From UBA2357 sp002344625 (GTDB lineage Bacteria > Pseudomonadota > Gammaproteobacteria > Burkholderiales > Rhodocyclaceae): a stretch of 64,000 nt of DNA. The position numbers and the translations under genes are program-made. The DNA is taken from NCBI GenBank assembly GCA_937995335.1, contig CALKIH010000049.1, positions 62,001 through 126,000 on the forward strand. Direction: 5' to 3'. The notes under the pieces are model-generated. The model saw only the letters and a program-made list of their open reading frames with translations. It was not told the DNA's origin and searched no databases. This document shows positions 25,819 to 34,809 of this stretch, piece after piece. Numbering within the stretch: the first letter of the stretch is position 1; each line of letters begins with the position of its first letter.

Positions 25819-26900
25819 GCAGCGCGACTCCTGGCCGGCCGGATCTCGCTCAGGATCGCATGCGCATCGCGGATCATGCCGACCGTGGTGTCCCAGCCCA
25901 CGCAGCCGTCGGTGACCGAACAGCCGTACTTGAGCTGCGACAAATCCTTCGGAATCGACTGGTTGCCGGCTTCGATGAAGCTCTCGATCATCATGCCGAC
26001 CACGGACTGGTTGCCCTCGCGTATCTGGTGAATCACATCCTTCATCACCAGCGGCTGGAGTTCGGGCTTCTTCCATGAGTTCGCATGCGAGCAATCGACC
26101 ACGACATTGGGCGCGAGCTTGGCCTTGGCGAGTGCCTGTTCGGCGAGCGAGATCGATACCGAATCGTAGTTGGGACGCCCGCCGCCGCCGCGCAGCACCA
26201 CGTGGCCGTAGGGGTTGCCGCGGGTGCGCAGGATCGCCGACTGGCCACGGCCATTGATGCCGAGAAAACTGTGCGGATGCGAAGCCGACAGGATCGCGTT
26301 GATCGCGACATCCATGTCGCCGTCGGTGGCGTTCTTGAAACCCACCGGGGTCGACAGGCCCGAAGACATCTCGCGATGGGTCTGCGATTCCGAGGTGCGG
26401 GCACCGATCGCGGTCCACGAGATGAGGTCGCCGTAGTATTGCGGCGCGATCGGATCGAGCGCCTCGGTGGCGGTCGGCAGCCCGATCTCGCATACGTCGC
26501 GCAGGAAGCTGCGGGCGCGGTGCATGCCCTCGTCGATCTTGAACGAGTCATCCATGTGCGGATCGTTGATGAAGCCTTTCCAGCCGACCGAGGTGCGCGG
26601 CTTCTCGAAATAGACCCGCATCACCAGCACCAGGGTATCGGCGACTTCGTCGGCGAGGCCTTTCAGGCGGCGCGCATAGTCGAGCCCCGCGACCGGGTCG
26701 TGAATCGAGCACGGGCCGACCACGATGAACAGGCGCGGATCCCTGCGGTCGAGGATGTCTACGAGTGCGCGACGGCCCTTGAGGACGGTCGCCGCGGCGG
26801 CGTCGGTGAGCGGAACCGCGGCCTTGACCTCCTCGGGTGAGGGCATGTGGTCGGCGGCGAGAATATTGAGGTTTTCGGTTTGGGCGACGGACATTGCCAT
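25815..26900 (-). CDS. aroG: Class I (AroF/G/H-type) DAHP synthase
   Basis: 361 aa. It condenses phosphoenolpyruvate and erythrose 4-phosphate in the first shikimate step. Type I-alpha blocks are present: FIVVGPCSIHDP, RVYFEKPRTSVGWKGFINDP, GARTSESQTHREMSSGLS, GFKNATDGD, VVDCSHANSWK and IEAGNQS. The metal-ligand Cys (GPCS) and His (SHAN) are visible. The feedback specificity (Phe, Tyr or Trp) cannot be assigned, so the symbol is generic. TAAAAT at 26931-26936 (minus) could be its -10. Confidence 0.93.
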   Translation of the reverse strand: MAMSVAQTENLNILAADHMPSPEEVKAAVPLTDAAAATVLKGRRALVDILDRRDPRLFIVVGPCSIHDPVAGLDYARRLKGLADEVADTLVLVMRVYFEKPRTSVGWKGFINDPHMDDSFKIDEGMHRARSFLRDVCEIGLPTATEALDPIAPQYYGDLISWTAIGARTSESQTHREMSSGLSTPVGFKNATDGDMDVAINAILSASHPHSFLGINGRGQSAILRTRGNPYGHVVLRGGGGRPNYDSVSISLAEQALAKAKLAPNVVVDCSHANSWKKPELQPLVMKDVIHQIREGNQSVVGMMIESFIEAGNQSIPKDLSQLKYGCSVTDGCVGWDTTVGMIRDAHAILSEIRPARSRAA

Positions 26901-26978
26901 TCTCGCTCTGTATTGGTCGGACGGACGCTCATTTTAACCCCGTGGCGTCCAAAACGGTGCGCACCGCCGCCCGTGACC

Positions 26979-26996
26979 GGGCGCCGCCGGGCGCCC
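26979..26996. terminator. GC-rich tetraloop hairpin between mfd and aroG
   Basis: GGGCGCC (26979-26985), loop GCCG, GGCGCCC (26990-26996), just past the mfd stop. Further along the minus strand, a short palindrome GGTGCGCACC is followed by GTTTTGG. The pair may terminate mfd transcription upstream of aroG. Confidence 0.45.
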
Positions 26997-27006
26997 GGGA
27001 AGGCCA

Positions 27007-30000
27007 TCAGGGCGCGACGCTGACCGCCGCGAGCAGGTCCTTCACCAGTTGGGTGCGCTGCTTGAGGTCGTCGGCCTCGATCTTGCGCACGAGCTTGTCC
27101 GGCCCCGACATCCGGACGTTGCGATCCTTCTGGATCAGCATGATGATGCGCGCCGGATCGATCGGTGCGTCGGGGCTGAATTGGGCGGTGATCTGGGTGC
27201 TCGATGCGTCGAGCTTGAGCACGCCGTGAGGGCGCATCAATACCCGCAGGCGATGGGATTCGAGCAAGGCCTGGGTCTGGGGCGGGAGTTCGCCGAAGCG
27301 GTCGATGAGTTCCTCCTGCAGGTCGCGCAACTCGCTCTCGGTTTCGCAGTTCGCGAGACGTTTGTAGAGCGTGAGACGCTCCTGCACGTCGGGGCAGTAG
27401 GCGCTCGGCAACAGCGCCGGCGTGTGCAGGTTGATTTCGGAGACGATTTCCAGCGGTTGCGACAGATCCGGCTCGCGTCCCGCCTGCAGGTCGCGCACCG
27501 CGCGCTTGAGCATTTCGGTGTACAGCGAGAACCCGACCTGCTGGATTTCGCCCGACTGGTTCTCGCCCAGCACTTCGCCCGCGCCGCGAATCTCGAGATC
27601 GTGCATCGCGAGATAGAAGCCCGAACCCAGGTCTTCCATCATCGTGATCGCCTCGAGGCGCTTCACCGCCAGCGCCGAAGGCTTCGCGTGCGCGTCGGTC
27701 AGCAGATAGGCGTAGGCCTGGTGATGGCTGCGCCCGACCCGGCCGCGGAGCTGGTGCAACTGGGCCAGGCCGAAACGGTCGGCACGGTGGATGATGATGG
27801 TATTGGCGCTCGGAATGTCGATGCCGGTTTCGATGATGGTGGTGCACAACAGCAGGTTGGCGCGCTGCTGGGTGAACTCGCGCATCACCCGTTCGAGCTC
27901 GCGCTCGGGAAGCTGGCCGTGCCCGATCGCGATGCGGGCTTCCGGCAGCAGCTCGGCCAGGGTGTCGCGCATGTTTTCGATGGTGTCGACCTCGTTGTAG
28001 AGGAAGAACACCTGCCCGCCGCGCTTGAACTCGCGCAGCACCGCCTCGCGCACGATGCCCTTGCTGAAGCCGTGCACGAAGGTTTTGATCGCGAGCCGTT
28101 TCTGCGGTGGTGTCGCGATCACCGAGAACTCGCGCAGGCCCTCGAGCGCGAGACCCAGGGTGCGCGGAATCGGGGTCGCGGTGAGGGTGAGGATGTCGAC
28201 TTCGCTCCTCAAGGTCTTGAGCGCTTCCTTCTGACGCACCCCGAAGCGATGTTCCTCGTCGATGATCACCAGGCCGAGACGCTTGAAGCGGACGTCTTTC
28301 TGCAGCAGGCGGTGGGTGCCGATGATGATGTCCACCTTGCCTTCGCTCAACAGCTTGAGGGCGTCGGCCTGCTCCTTGGCGGATTTGAAGCGCGACAGCT
28401 CGGCGACCTTCACCGGCCAGTCGGCGAAGCGGTCGGCGAAGGTCTGGTAATGCTGCTCGGCCAGCAGCGTGGTCGGGGTCAGCACCACCACCTGCTTGCC
28501 GTCGGCGACGGCGACGAATGCCGCCCGCAATGCGACCTCGGTCTTGCCGAAGCCGACGTCGCCACACACCAGGCGGTCCATGGGCCGTCCCGACTTCATG
28601 TCGGCGACCACCGCGTCGATCGCTGCCTGTTGGTCGGGGGTGGTCTCGAAACCGAAGGACTCGGCGAAGGCTTCGAGATCGTGCTGCTTGAAATCGAAAC
28701 GATGGCCGGGCCGGGCCGCACGCTGGGCATACAGCGCGAGCAGTTCGGCGGCGGTGTCGCGCACCTGCATCGCGGCCTTCTTCTTCGCCTTCTCCCATTG
28801 GCCGCTGCCGAGCTTGTGCAGGCCGATCGACTCGGGATCGGCGCCGGCGTAGCGGGTGATCACGTGCAGTTGCGACACCGGCACATACAGCTTGTCGCCG
28901 TTGGCGTACTCGAGATGGAGGAACTCGGTGTCGCCTTCGCCGAGGTCCATGTGCAGCAGGCCGAGATAGCGTCCGATGCCATGGGCCGCATGCACGACCG
29001 GATCACCGGGGCGCAGCTCCGACAGGTCGCGCAGCCAGCCTTCGACGGTCGCCGCCTTGCGGTTGTCGCGGCGGCTGCGGGTGCGCGCGGTCGCGGCGTA
29101 GAGTTCGGCCTCGGTCAGGATCGCGAGATTCGCGCCGGGCAGTATGAAACCGGTCGACAGGGGGCCGATCCCGAGGGCGAAGGCCGCACCGCCATTCATG
29201 AACGCAGCGAAATCGGCGCTCGCGGCCGGCTTGAGCCCATATTCCGCAAGATACTCCGCCATCGTCTCGCGACGTCCGGCCGATTCGGCGAGCAGCAGGA
29301 TCCGGCCGCCGGCCCGTACCCAATCGCCGTCGAGCAGGGCCTTGAGCTTGTGCAGCGGATCGGTGGCCTTGCGGTCGACCGAGACATCCGGCACGGGTCG
29401 GGCGGCTGCGCCGGCGATGGGGTCGGTCGTGCCGGCCGTGTCGAGCTGATAGCGCACCCGTGTCTTCAGCGCGACGAAAAAATCCTCCTGGTCGAGAAAC
29501 AGTTTCTCGGGCGGCAGCACCGGACGTGTGCGGTCACCCTTGAGCAGATCATGACGCGCGCTGGTATCGCGCCAGAACTCCTCGATCGCGGCCGGCACGT
29601 CGTGATGCAGCACCACCGTGGCGTCGGTCGGCAGGTAGTCGAACAGGGTCGCGGTACGCTCGAAAAACAGGGGCAGGAAGTACTCGATGCCCGCGGGAGC
29701 GATGCCGTTCGAAACATCCTTGTAGAGCGCGACTCGCGACGGATCGCCTTCGAATTCCTCGCGGAAGCGACTGCGAAAATGGGTACGCCCGGCGGCGTCG
29801 AGCGGAAACTCGCGCGCCGGCAGCAGGCGGATCTCGGGGACCGGAAAGACCGTGCGCTGGGTATCGGGGTCGAAGGTCTTGATGCTCTCGACCTCGTCGT
29901 CGAACAAATCGATCCGGAACGGCAGCGCGGCGCCCATGGGAAACAGGTCGACCAGGCCGCCACGCACCGAGAACTCGCCCGGGCTCACGACCTGGGTCAC

Positions 30001-30477
30001 ATGGGCATAGCCCGCCGTGGCCATCTGGGTACGCAACTGCTCGACATCCAGCCGCGCACCCTGCTTCAGGAAGAATGTGTAGGCCGCCAGGAACGAGGGT
30101 GGCGCCATCCGGTAAAGCGCAGTCGATGCCGGCACCAGCACCACGTCCGCCTCCCCCCGCCCGAGCGCATACAGTGTGGACAGGCGCTCCGAGATCAAGT
30201 CCTGATGGGGCGAAAAACTGTCGTAGGGCAAGGTTTCCCAGTCGGGCAGCAAATGTGTGCGCAGGTTCGGCGCAAGCCATGCGAGTTCGGCCTGCATGCG
30301 CTGCGCATCGAGCGGGTTGGCGGTGATGAGCAAGAGGCGGGTCGTGCCCGCCGCAAGTTGTGCGACCGCCAGCGAGTCTGACGAGCCGACGAGCGTGGGC
30401 AAATCGATGCGATGCCCGGCGCGCGCGCGCGGGAGGTCGGAAATCTGTTGAATCAGCGGCGCGAAAGTTTGAGGCAT
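27007..30477 (-). CDS. mfd: Transcription-repair coupling factor Mfd
   Basis: 1156 aa, standard length. Domain order: UvrB-like N-terminal domains (1-~480) that bind UvrA; RNA polymerase interaction domain after GDPVVHAAHGIGRY (~500-560); superfamily II translocase with Walker A VCGDVGFGKTEVALRA and DEEHRFGV; then TRG and C-terminal D7 domains. Mfd removes RNA polymerase stalled at lesions and recruits UvrAB. A perfect TATAAT lies 46 bp upstream of the ATG. The convergent, high-GC antisense frame across it is a shadow. Confidence 0.97.
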   Translation of the reverse strand: MPQTFAPLIQQISDLPRARAGHRIDLPTLVGSSDSLAVAQLAAGTTRLLLITANPLDAQRMQAELAWLAPNLRTHLLPDWETLPYDSFSPHQDLISERLSTLYALGRGEADVVLVPASTALYRMAPPSFLAAYTFFLKQGARLDVEQLRTQMATAGYAHVTQVVSPGEFSVRGGLVDLFPMGAALPFRIDLFDDEVESIKTFDPDTQRTVFPVPEIRLLPAREFPLDAAGRTHFRSRFREEFEGDPSRVALYKDVSNGIAPAGIEYFLPLFFERTATLFDYLPTDATVVLHHDVPAAIEEFWRDTSARHDLLKGDRTRPVLPPEKLFLDQEDFFVALKTRVRYQLDTAGTTDPIAGAAARPVPDVSVDRKATDPLHKLKALLDGDWVRAGGRILLLAESAGRRETMAEYLAEYGLKPAASADFAAFMNGGAAFALGIGPLSTGFILPGANLAILTEAELYAATARTRSRRDNRKAATVEGWLRDLSELRPGDPVVHAAHGIGRYLGLLHMDLGEGDTEFLHLEYANGDKLYVPVSQLHVITRYAGADPESIGLHKLGSGQWEKAKKKAAMQVRDTAAELLALYAQRAARPGHRFDFKQHDLEAFAESFGFETTPDQQAAIDAVVADMKSGRPMDRLVCGDVGFGKTEVALRAAFVAVADGKQVVVLTPTTLLAEQHYQTFADRFADWPVKVAELSRFKSAKEQADALKLLSEGKVDIIIGTHRLLQKDVRFKRLGLVIIDEEHRFGVRQKEALKTLRSEVDILTLTATPIPRTLGLALEGLREFSVIATPPQKRLAIKTFVHGFSKGIVREAVLREFKRGGQVFFLYNEVDTIENMRDTLAELLPEARIAIGHGQLPERELERVMREFTQQRANLLLCTTIIETGIDIPSANTIIIHRADRFGLAQLHQLRGRVGRSHHQAYAYLLTDAHAKPSALAVKRLEAITMMEDLGSGFYLAMHDLEIRGAGEVLGENQSGEIQQVGFSLYTEMLKRAVRDLQAGREPDLSQPLEIVSEINLHTPALLPSAYCPDVQERLTLYKRLANCETESELRDLQEELIDRFGELPPQTQALLESHRLRVLMRPHGVLKLDASSTQITAQFSPDAPIDPARIIMLIQKDRNVRMSGPDKLVRKIEADDLKQRTQLVKDLLAAVSVAP

Positions 30478-30795
30478 CGGCAGAGTCGGCCTCTTGTGTG
30501 AAGGCGGTTTGGGAAGAGCGCGATTATAGGCGATCGTCTGCCTGCATAGAGAACCCCAAATATGGCGGGTGCCAGATCCAGCACGGCAACTGCAAGCCTG
30601 CGTTCAGCCGGGAACCAGCGCGAGTACCTGACGCCGGGCCATGTCATATGGTGGCAGTGATGCCGCCGAAGCGGGCTGGTTCGCGGGTGATGACAGACAG
30701 GTAGGGGTCGCGTTAGCATTCTCAGATGGTTGTCTTGCACGACCCATAAACGATAGTCTCGGCTGCGCCGAGGGATTGCCACTGGAACCGGATAT
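30478..30795. other. Divergent intergenic region mfd/methyltransferase, 318 bp
   Basis: The mfd promoter lies at the left edge. The rest is lower in GC than the surroundings and has no convincing gene. It may mark the edge of an acquired segment that includes the methyltransferase. No tRNA or repeat boundary was recognised. Confidence 0.5.
30523..30528 (-). promoter_or_regulatory. mfd -10 box
   Basis: Perfect TATAAT on the minus strand in a high-GC context. The start would be near 30516, giving a 39-nt leader to the mfd ATG. The -35 is weak. Confidence 0.6.
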
Positions 30796-31593
30796 ATGAC
30801 CAAGCACGATGATGAGCATGCCGAACTCGACAGGATGCATCACGACATCGTCGCACCAAAATACGATGAACTTATCGTCGATCCGAGACAAACCCTCAAT
30901 GACGTTATCTTCAAGAGGGTCGCCAAGCGACTGCCGGCCCGCGGCAGATCAATGCTTGATCTCGGTGCAGGGACGGGGCATATGGCCATTCGTTTCGGCC
31001 GCGGATACGATCGCGTGATGCTCGTGGATCACTCCAGGGGGATGTTGGAACAGGCGAGGCGCAATACTGCTGGAGTAAAGAGCGATCTGCGGTTTGAAGT
31101 GACTGATGCACTGGGTTTCGTTGGAAAATGCGACGACCGATTTGACCTGATTACGTGTGTAGGTTTTCTGCACCATCTCCGGGCAGATCAGCTGCAGTTC
31201 GTGTTTTCAAACTTGATGCGCCTGCTTGAACCGGACGGGAGGATTCTTCTGGCTGAGCCGGTGGCCACACCACGAACTGAGCCGAAGGCAATTCAATGGT
31301 GGAACAGAACATCCCTGCCCAAGTTTGAGCAATATGTACAGCTCGCGCCAATGCCGGACGAAGCGCCGTTGAATCTTCAACTGCTCAAGGACGTCTATGC
31401 GGAGTTCGGGTTCGCGACAGCCTACGAGCGACGGGGATGGGAGGTGTTTTCGCATTTTGGTGGGAGTTCGATCGACAAGCTCGTTATCCCCGTGCTGGAT
31501 TTTCTTTTTGGCGCAGAAGGAGTCGTCTGGGTTGGCCTTTTGGAGAAGACCGTCAAGCCGAGCGGTGGCCCACAGTCGTTTTTGCAGACTTGA
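30796..31593 (+). CDS. Class I SAM-dependent methyltransferase, atypical composition
   Basis: 265 aa. Rossmann motif I is MLDLGAGTGHMA (~53-64), followed by acidic motif II in VMLVDHS and motif post-I around FDLITCVGFLHHL, as in UbiE/Methyltransf_11 enzymes. The substrate is unknown. Sampled lines of this gene run about 52-63% GC against ~70% in the next gene, and AAT/GAA codons are commoner, so it may be a transferred gene. It stands alone, with no obvious pathway partner. Confidence 0.8.
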   Translation: MTKHDDEHAELDRMHHDIVAPKYDELIVDPRQTLNDVIFKRVAKRLPARGRSMLDLGAGTGHMAIRFGRGYDRVMLVDHSRGMLEQARRNTAGVKSDLRFEVTDALGFVGKCDDRFDLITCVGFLHHLRADQLQFVFSNLMRLLEPDGRILLAEPVATPRTEPKAIQWWNRTSLPKFEQYVQLAPMPDEAPLNLQLLKDVYAEFGFATAYERRGWEVFSHFGGSSIDKLVIPVLDFLFGAEGVVWVGLLEKTVKPSGGPQSFLQT

Positions 31594-31642
31594 TCGTTTT
31601 CGTCACGTGCATCGAGTAGGGTGCCCGAGCGCTGTTACCAAT

Positions 31643-31670
31643 AATGAAGGGTGCTGAATGAAGGGTGCTG
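31643..31670. repeat. Tandem 14-bp direct repeat
   Basis: AATGAAGGGTGCTG occurs twice back to back (31643-31656 and 31657-31670) in the AT-richer gap after the methyltransferase. It may be a slippage duplication or a remnant of an integration event. Confidence 0.6.
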
Positions 31671-31764
31671 AGTTTTCTATACTTGATGTTGCAGCACAGC
31701 ATCTTGGCAGGAAGGCCTGTTTGGAGGACGATAGCGGGCATTTCCCTGATCGTGTTCCCGACCC

Positions 31765-32595
31765 ATGACCCGCGTACGCCTCGCCATCCACACTCATCCC
31801 GCCCCTCGACCGACTCGCCGCCCGCCGCTGTTTTTCGTGCACGGGGGCTACACCCACGCCGGCAGCTGGCAGCTCAACTTCATTCCCTTCTTCAATGCCC
31901 AGGGCTACGACTGTTATGCGATCGACCTGCCAGGCCATGGCGATAGCGGCGGTCGCGAACAGCTGCACGGGTTCGGCCTCGACGACTACGCCGATGATCT
32001 TGCGCGCGCGCTGGCCGACCTCGACCAGGCGGCGGTGCTGATCGGGCACTCGATGGGTACGGTGGTCATCGATCGTTATCTGTCGCGCGCCGACGCGGGT
32101 GCGGTGGCGGTCGCGCTGCTCGCGCCGGTCCCGCCGACCGGCACCGGCGGTTCCGCCGCCCGGCTCGCGGTGCAGGTGCCGGGTTTCTTCGAAGAGTTGC
32201 CGAATGCGGTGAATAAAACCCTCACGCCGGCGACGCTGCAGGTGATGACGAGTGCCTACTTTTCGCCCGCAGTGCGCCCGGACGAAATTGAACGCTTCAT
32301 GCCGCTGATCGGTGAGGAATCCGATCAGGCCGTCGCCGAAATGGCCACGCTGCCTTTTCGCCGTGTGTCGAGCCGCCTCCGTATTCCGGCCCTGGCGATG
32401 AGCGGCAGCGCAGACGCGGTGTTTCCCGCCTCGATGCTGCATTTCACCGCGGCGATCTGGCAGGCCCGCAGCGTCGTCGTCGACGGCGCAGGCCACATGC
32501 TGATCCTCGATCCGCAATGGCCTCAGGCCGCCCAGTCGCTGCTCGACTGGCTGGATACGCTGGCTCCGTCCGCGCGCGCCGGTGATGACGCGTAG
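31765..32595 (+). CDS. Alpha/beta hydrolase
   Basis: 276 aa single-domain hydrolase. The oxyanion motif FFVHGGYTHAGSW, nucleophile elbow GHSMG, an acid after the cap near GSADAVFP, and the catalytic His in DGAGHMLILDP give a complete triad. The cap spans about 120-200. The substrate could be an ester or a thioester-derived metabolite. It lies upstream of a CoA-transferase, though a promoter separates them, so co-function is only suggestive. Confidence 0.85.
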   Translation: MTRVRLAIHTHPAPRPTRRPPLFFVHGGYTHAGSWQLNFIPFFNAQGYDCYAIDLPGHGDSGGREQLHGFGLDDYADDLARALADLDQAAVLIGHSMGTVVIDRYLSRADAGAVAVALLAPVPPTGTGGSAARLAVQVPGFFEELPNAVNKTLTPATLQVMTSAYFSPAVRPDEIERFMPLIGEESDQAVAEMATLPFRRVSSRLRIPALAMSGSADAVFPASMLHFTAAIWQARSVVVDGAGHMLILDPQWPQAAQSLLDWLDTLAPSARAGDDA

Positions 32596-32679
32596 GAGTC
32601 TGCCGGGTGCCGCGGGCGGCAGCTTGCCATGGCATGCGCGAGCGATCGAACGCCTGGCGGCGGGGGCAGGTTTTCCCTA

Positions 32680-32709
32680 CTGACATTCGGCGTACCCCGC
32701 GTTTATGCT
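32680..32709 (+). promoter_or_regulatory. Sigma-70-type promoter for the CoA-transferase
   Basis: CTGACA (32680-32685), an 18-bp spacer and TATGCT (32704-32709). The start would lie near 32716, giving a ~74-nt leader to the ATG at 32790. Confidence 0.5.
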
Positions 32710-32789
32710 CGGGCCTCGATTCAGCAATGCCCGATCAATTTGCTCGACGGTGCGAAGGCGCATCCCGTCCGGTGCAGGAGAACCGCAAC

Positions 32790-34796
32790 ATGTCGACCAA
32801 CCGCCACCCCATCACGGCGCTCCTGCGTGCCACGGATACCGGCAAGATCGTCTCGGCCAAGGAGGCCGTGCGCCTGATCCGCGATGGTGACACGATCGCG
32901 ACCGGCGGTTTCGTCGGCATCGGTTTCGCCGAGAACATCGCGATTGCGCTGGAACGACGATTTCTCGAAGGGGAGGAGACCGATGTCGGCGGGCTGGGGC
33001 GGCCGCGCGATCTGACCCTCGTCTATGCGGCCGGACAGGGCGACGGCAAGGACCGGGGGCTCAACCATCTGGGGCACGAAGGCCTGATCAGCCGGGTGAT
33101 CGGTGGCCACTGGGGGCTGGTGCCAAAGCTGCAAAGGCTGGCGGTGGCCGATCGCATCGAAGCCTACAACCTGCCCCAGGGCGTGATCGCGCATCTTTTC
33201 CGCGACATCGCGGCCGGCAAGCCGGGCACGCTGACCCGGGTCGGCCTGGGCACTTTCGTCGATCCGCGTTTCGGCGGCGGCAAGCTCAACCCGAGAACGA
33301 GCACCGAGCTGGTGCGGGTCATCGAGATCGACGGCGAGGAGTACCTGTTCTACAAGGCGTTCCCGATCCATGTCGGCATCATTCGTGGTACCACGGCCGA
33401 TCCGGAAGGCAACATCACGATGGAAAAGGAGGCGCTGACGCTCGAAGCGCGGGCGATCGCGATGGCCGCGCGCAATTCGGGGGGGATCGTGATCGCCCAG
33501 GTCGAACGCGTGGCCGAGCGGGGCACGCTCAATGCGCGCCAGGTCAAGATCCCGGGTGTGCTGGTCGATTGCGTGGTGGTCGCGGAAAAACCCGAGTACC
33601 ACATGCAGACTTTCATCGAGCAGTACAACCCGGCCTTTTCGGGTGAGATCCGGGTGCCGACGTCGGCGCTCGCAAAAATGCACATGAGCGAACGCAAGGT
33701 CATCGCCCGCCGGGCGGCGCTCGAGCTGCGGGCCAACGCGGTGGTCAATCTGGGCATCGGCATGCCGGAAGGGGTGGCCGATGTCGCCAACGAGGAGCAG
33801 ATCATCGACCTGCTCACGCTCACCGCCGAACCGGGTGTGATCGGCGGCATCCCGGCCGGCGGCCTGAACTTCGGTGCCGCGACCAACACCCAGGCGATCA
33901 TCGACCAGCCGAGCCAGTTCGACTTCTACGACGGCGGCGGGCTGGACATCGCCATTCTCGGCCTGGCGCAGGCCGATCGCGAAGGCAACCTGAACGTGTC
34001 CAAGTTCGGTCCGCGCCTAGCCGGGGCGGGCGGGTTCATCAACATTTCGCAGAATGCGAAGAACGTCGTGTTCGTCGGCACGTTTACCGCGGGCGATCAG
34101 GAGATCGCGCTGGAGGAGGGCAGGCTGCGCATCATCCGCGACGGCAAAGCCAGGAAATTCGTCGCCGAGGTCGAGCATCGCACCTTCAGCGGCTCGCAGG
34201 CCGCGAAGTGGGGCAAGAACGTTCTTTATGTGACCGAGCGCTGCGTGTTCCGGCTGGCCGCCGAGGGACTGGAACTGGTCGAGATCGCGCCCGGTGTCGA
34301 TCTGCAACGGGACATTCTCGACCGGATGGATTTCGCGCCGCTCATGCGCATGCCACTGCGCCAGATGGATGCGCGCATCTTTCGCGACGAACCGATGGGT
34401 CTGCGGGTGAACCTGCTGGAGCGGCCGCTCGAGGAGCGCCTGTTCTACGACCCGGACAAGAACCAGTTCTTCGTGGATTTTGCGGGTGTCAATATCCGTA
34501 CCGTCGACGACATCGAGCGGGTCGGGCGCGCGGTCGACGCGCGGCTCGGGGCGGTCGGCCACAAGGTCAATGCAATCGTCAATTACGACCGTTTCTCGAT
34601 CGTGCCGGAGTTGGTCGACGACTACATCGGCATGGTCAAGGCGCTGATGGATCGCCACTACCTCGACGTCACCCGTTATACCAGCAACAGCTTTCTGCGC
34701 ATGCGCCTGGGTGAGGCGCTCGAGCGCTGCAAGCTGGCGCCGCGGATCTACGAGAACGAGGCGGAAGCCAAGTGCAGGCTGGGGCAGGCCGAATAG
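32790..34796 (+). CDS. Long acyl-CoA:acetate/3-ketoacid CoA-transferase
   Basis: 668 aa. SD CAGGAG precedes the ATG at 32790. The alpha-like half (~1-330: KEAVRLIRDGDTIATGGFVGIGFAEN) and beta-like half (~330-520: NLGIGMPEGVADVANEE) are fused as in YdiF/Pct enzymes. TAEPGVIGG holds the position of the catalytic Glu that forms a glutamyl-CoA intermediate. About 140 extra C-terminal residues (LERPLEERLFYDPDKN onward) distinguish it from ~520-aa family members. It would move CoA between carboxylates; the preferred pair is unknown. Confidence 0.88.
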   Translation: MSTNRHPITALLRATDTGKIVSAKEAVRLIRDGDTIATGGFVGIGFAENIAIALERRFLEGEETDVGGLGRPRDLTLVYAAGQGDGKDRGLNHLGHEGLISRVIGGHWGLVPKLQRLAVADRIEAYNLPQGVIAHLFRDIAAGKPGTLTRVGLGTFVDPRFGGGKLNPRTSTELVRVIEIDGEEYLFYKAFPIHVGIIRGTTADPEGNITMEKEALTLEARAIAMAARNSGGIVIAQVERVAERGTLNARQVKIPGVLVDCVVVAEKPEYHMQTFIEQYNPAFSGEIRVPTSALAKMHMSERKVIARRAALELRANAVVNLGIGMPEGVADVANEEQIIDLLTLTAEPGVIGGIPAGGLNFGAATNTQAIIDQPSQFDFYDGGGLDIAILGLAQADREGNLNVSKFGPRLAGAGGFINISQNAKNVVFVGTFTAGDQEIALEEGRLRIIRDGKARKFVAEVEHRTFSGSQAAKWGKNVLYVTERCVFRLAAEGLELVEIAPGVDLQRDILDRMDFAPLMRMPLRQMDARIFRDEPMGLRVNLLERPLEERLFYDPDKNQFFVDFAGVNIRTVDDIERVGRAVDARLGAVGHKVNAIVNYDRFSIVPELVDDYIGMVKALMDRHYLDVTRYTSNSFLRMRLGEALERCKLAPRIYENEAEAKCRLGQAE

Positions 34797-34809
34797 CGGT
34801 CGGGCGGTT

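Noticed and set aside
27049..30381. 1110-codon open frame antisense to mfd
   Set aside because: Its text is His/Gln/Arg-rich and has no family motifs; it is the usual shadow of a high-GC gene in the opposite frame.
30478..30795. Insertion-sequence or tRNA in the low-GC gap
   Set aside because: I saw no transposase, terminal repeats or cloverleaf pattern.
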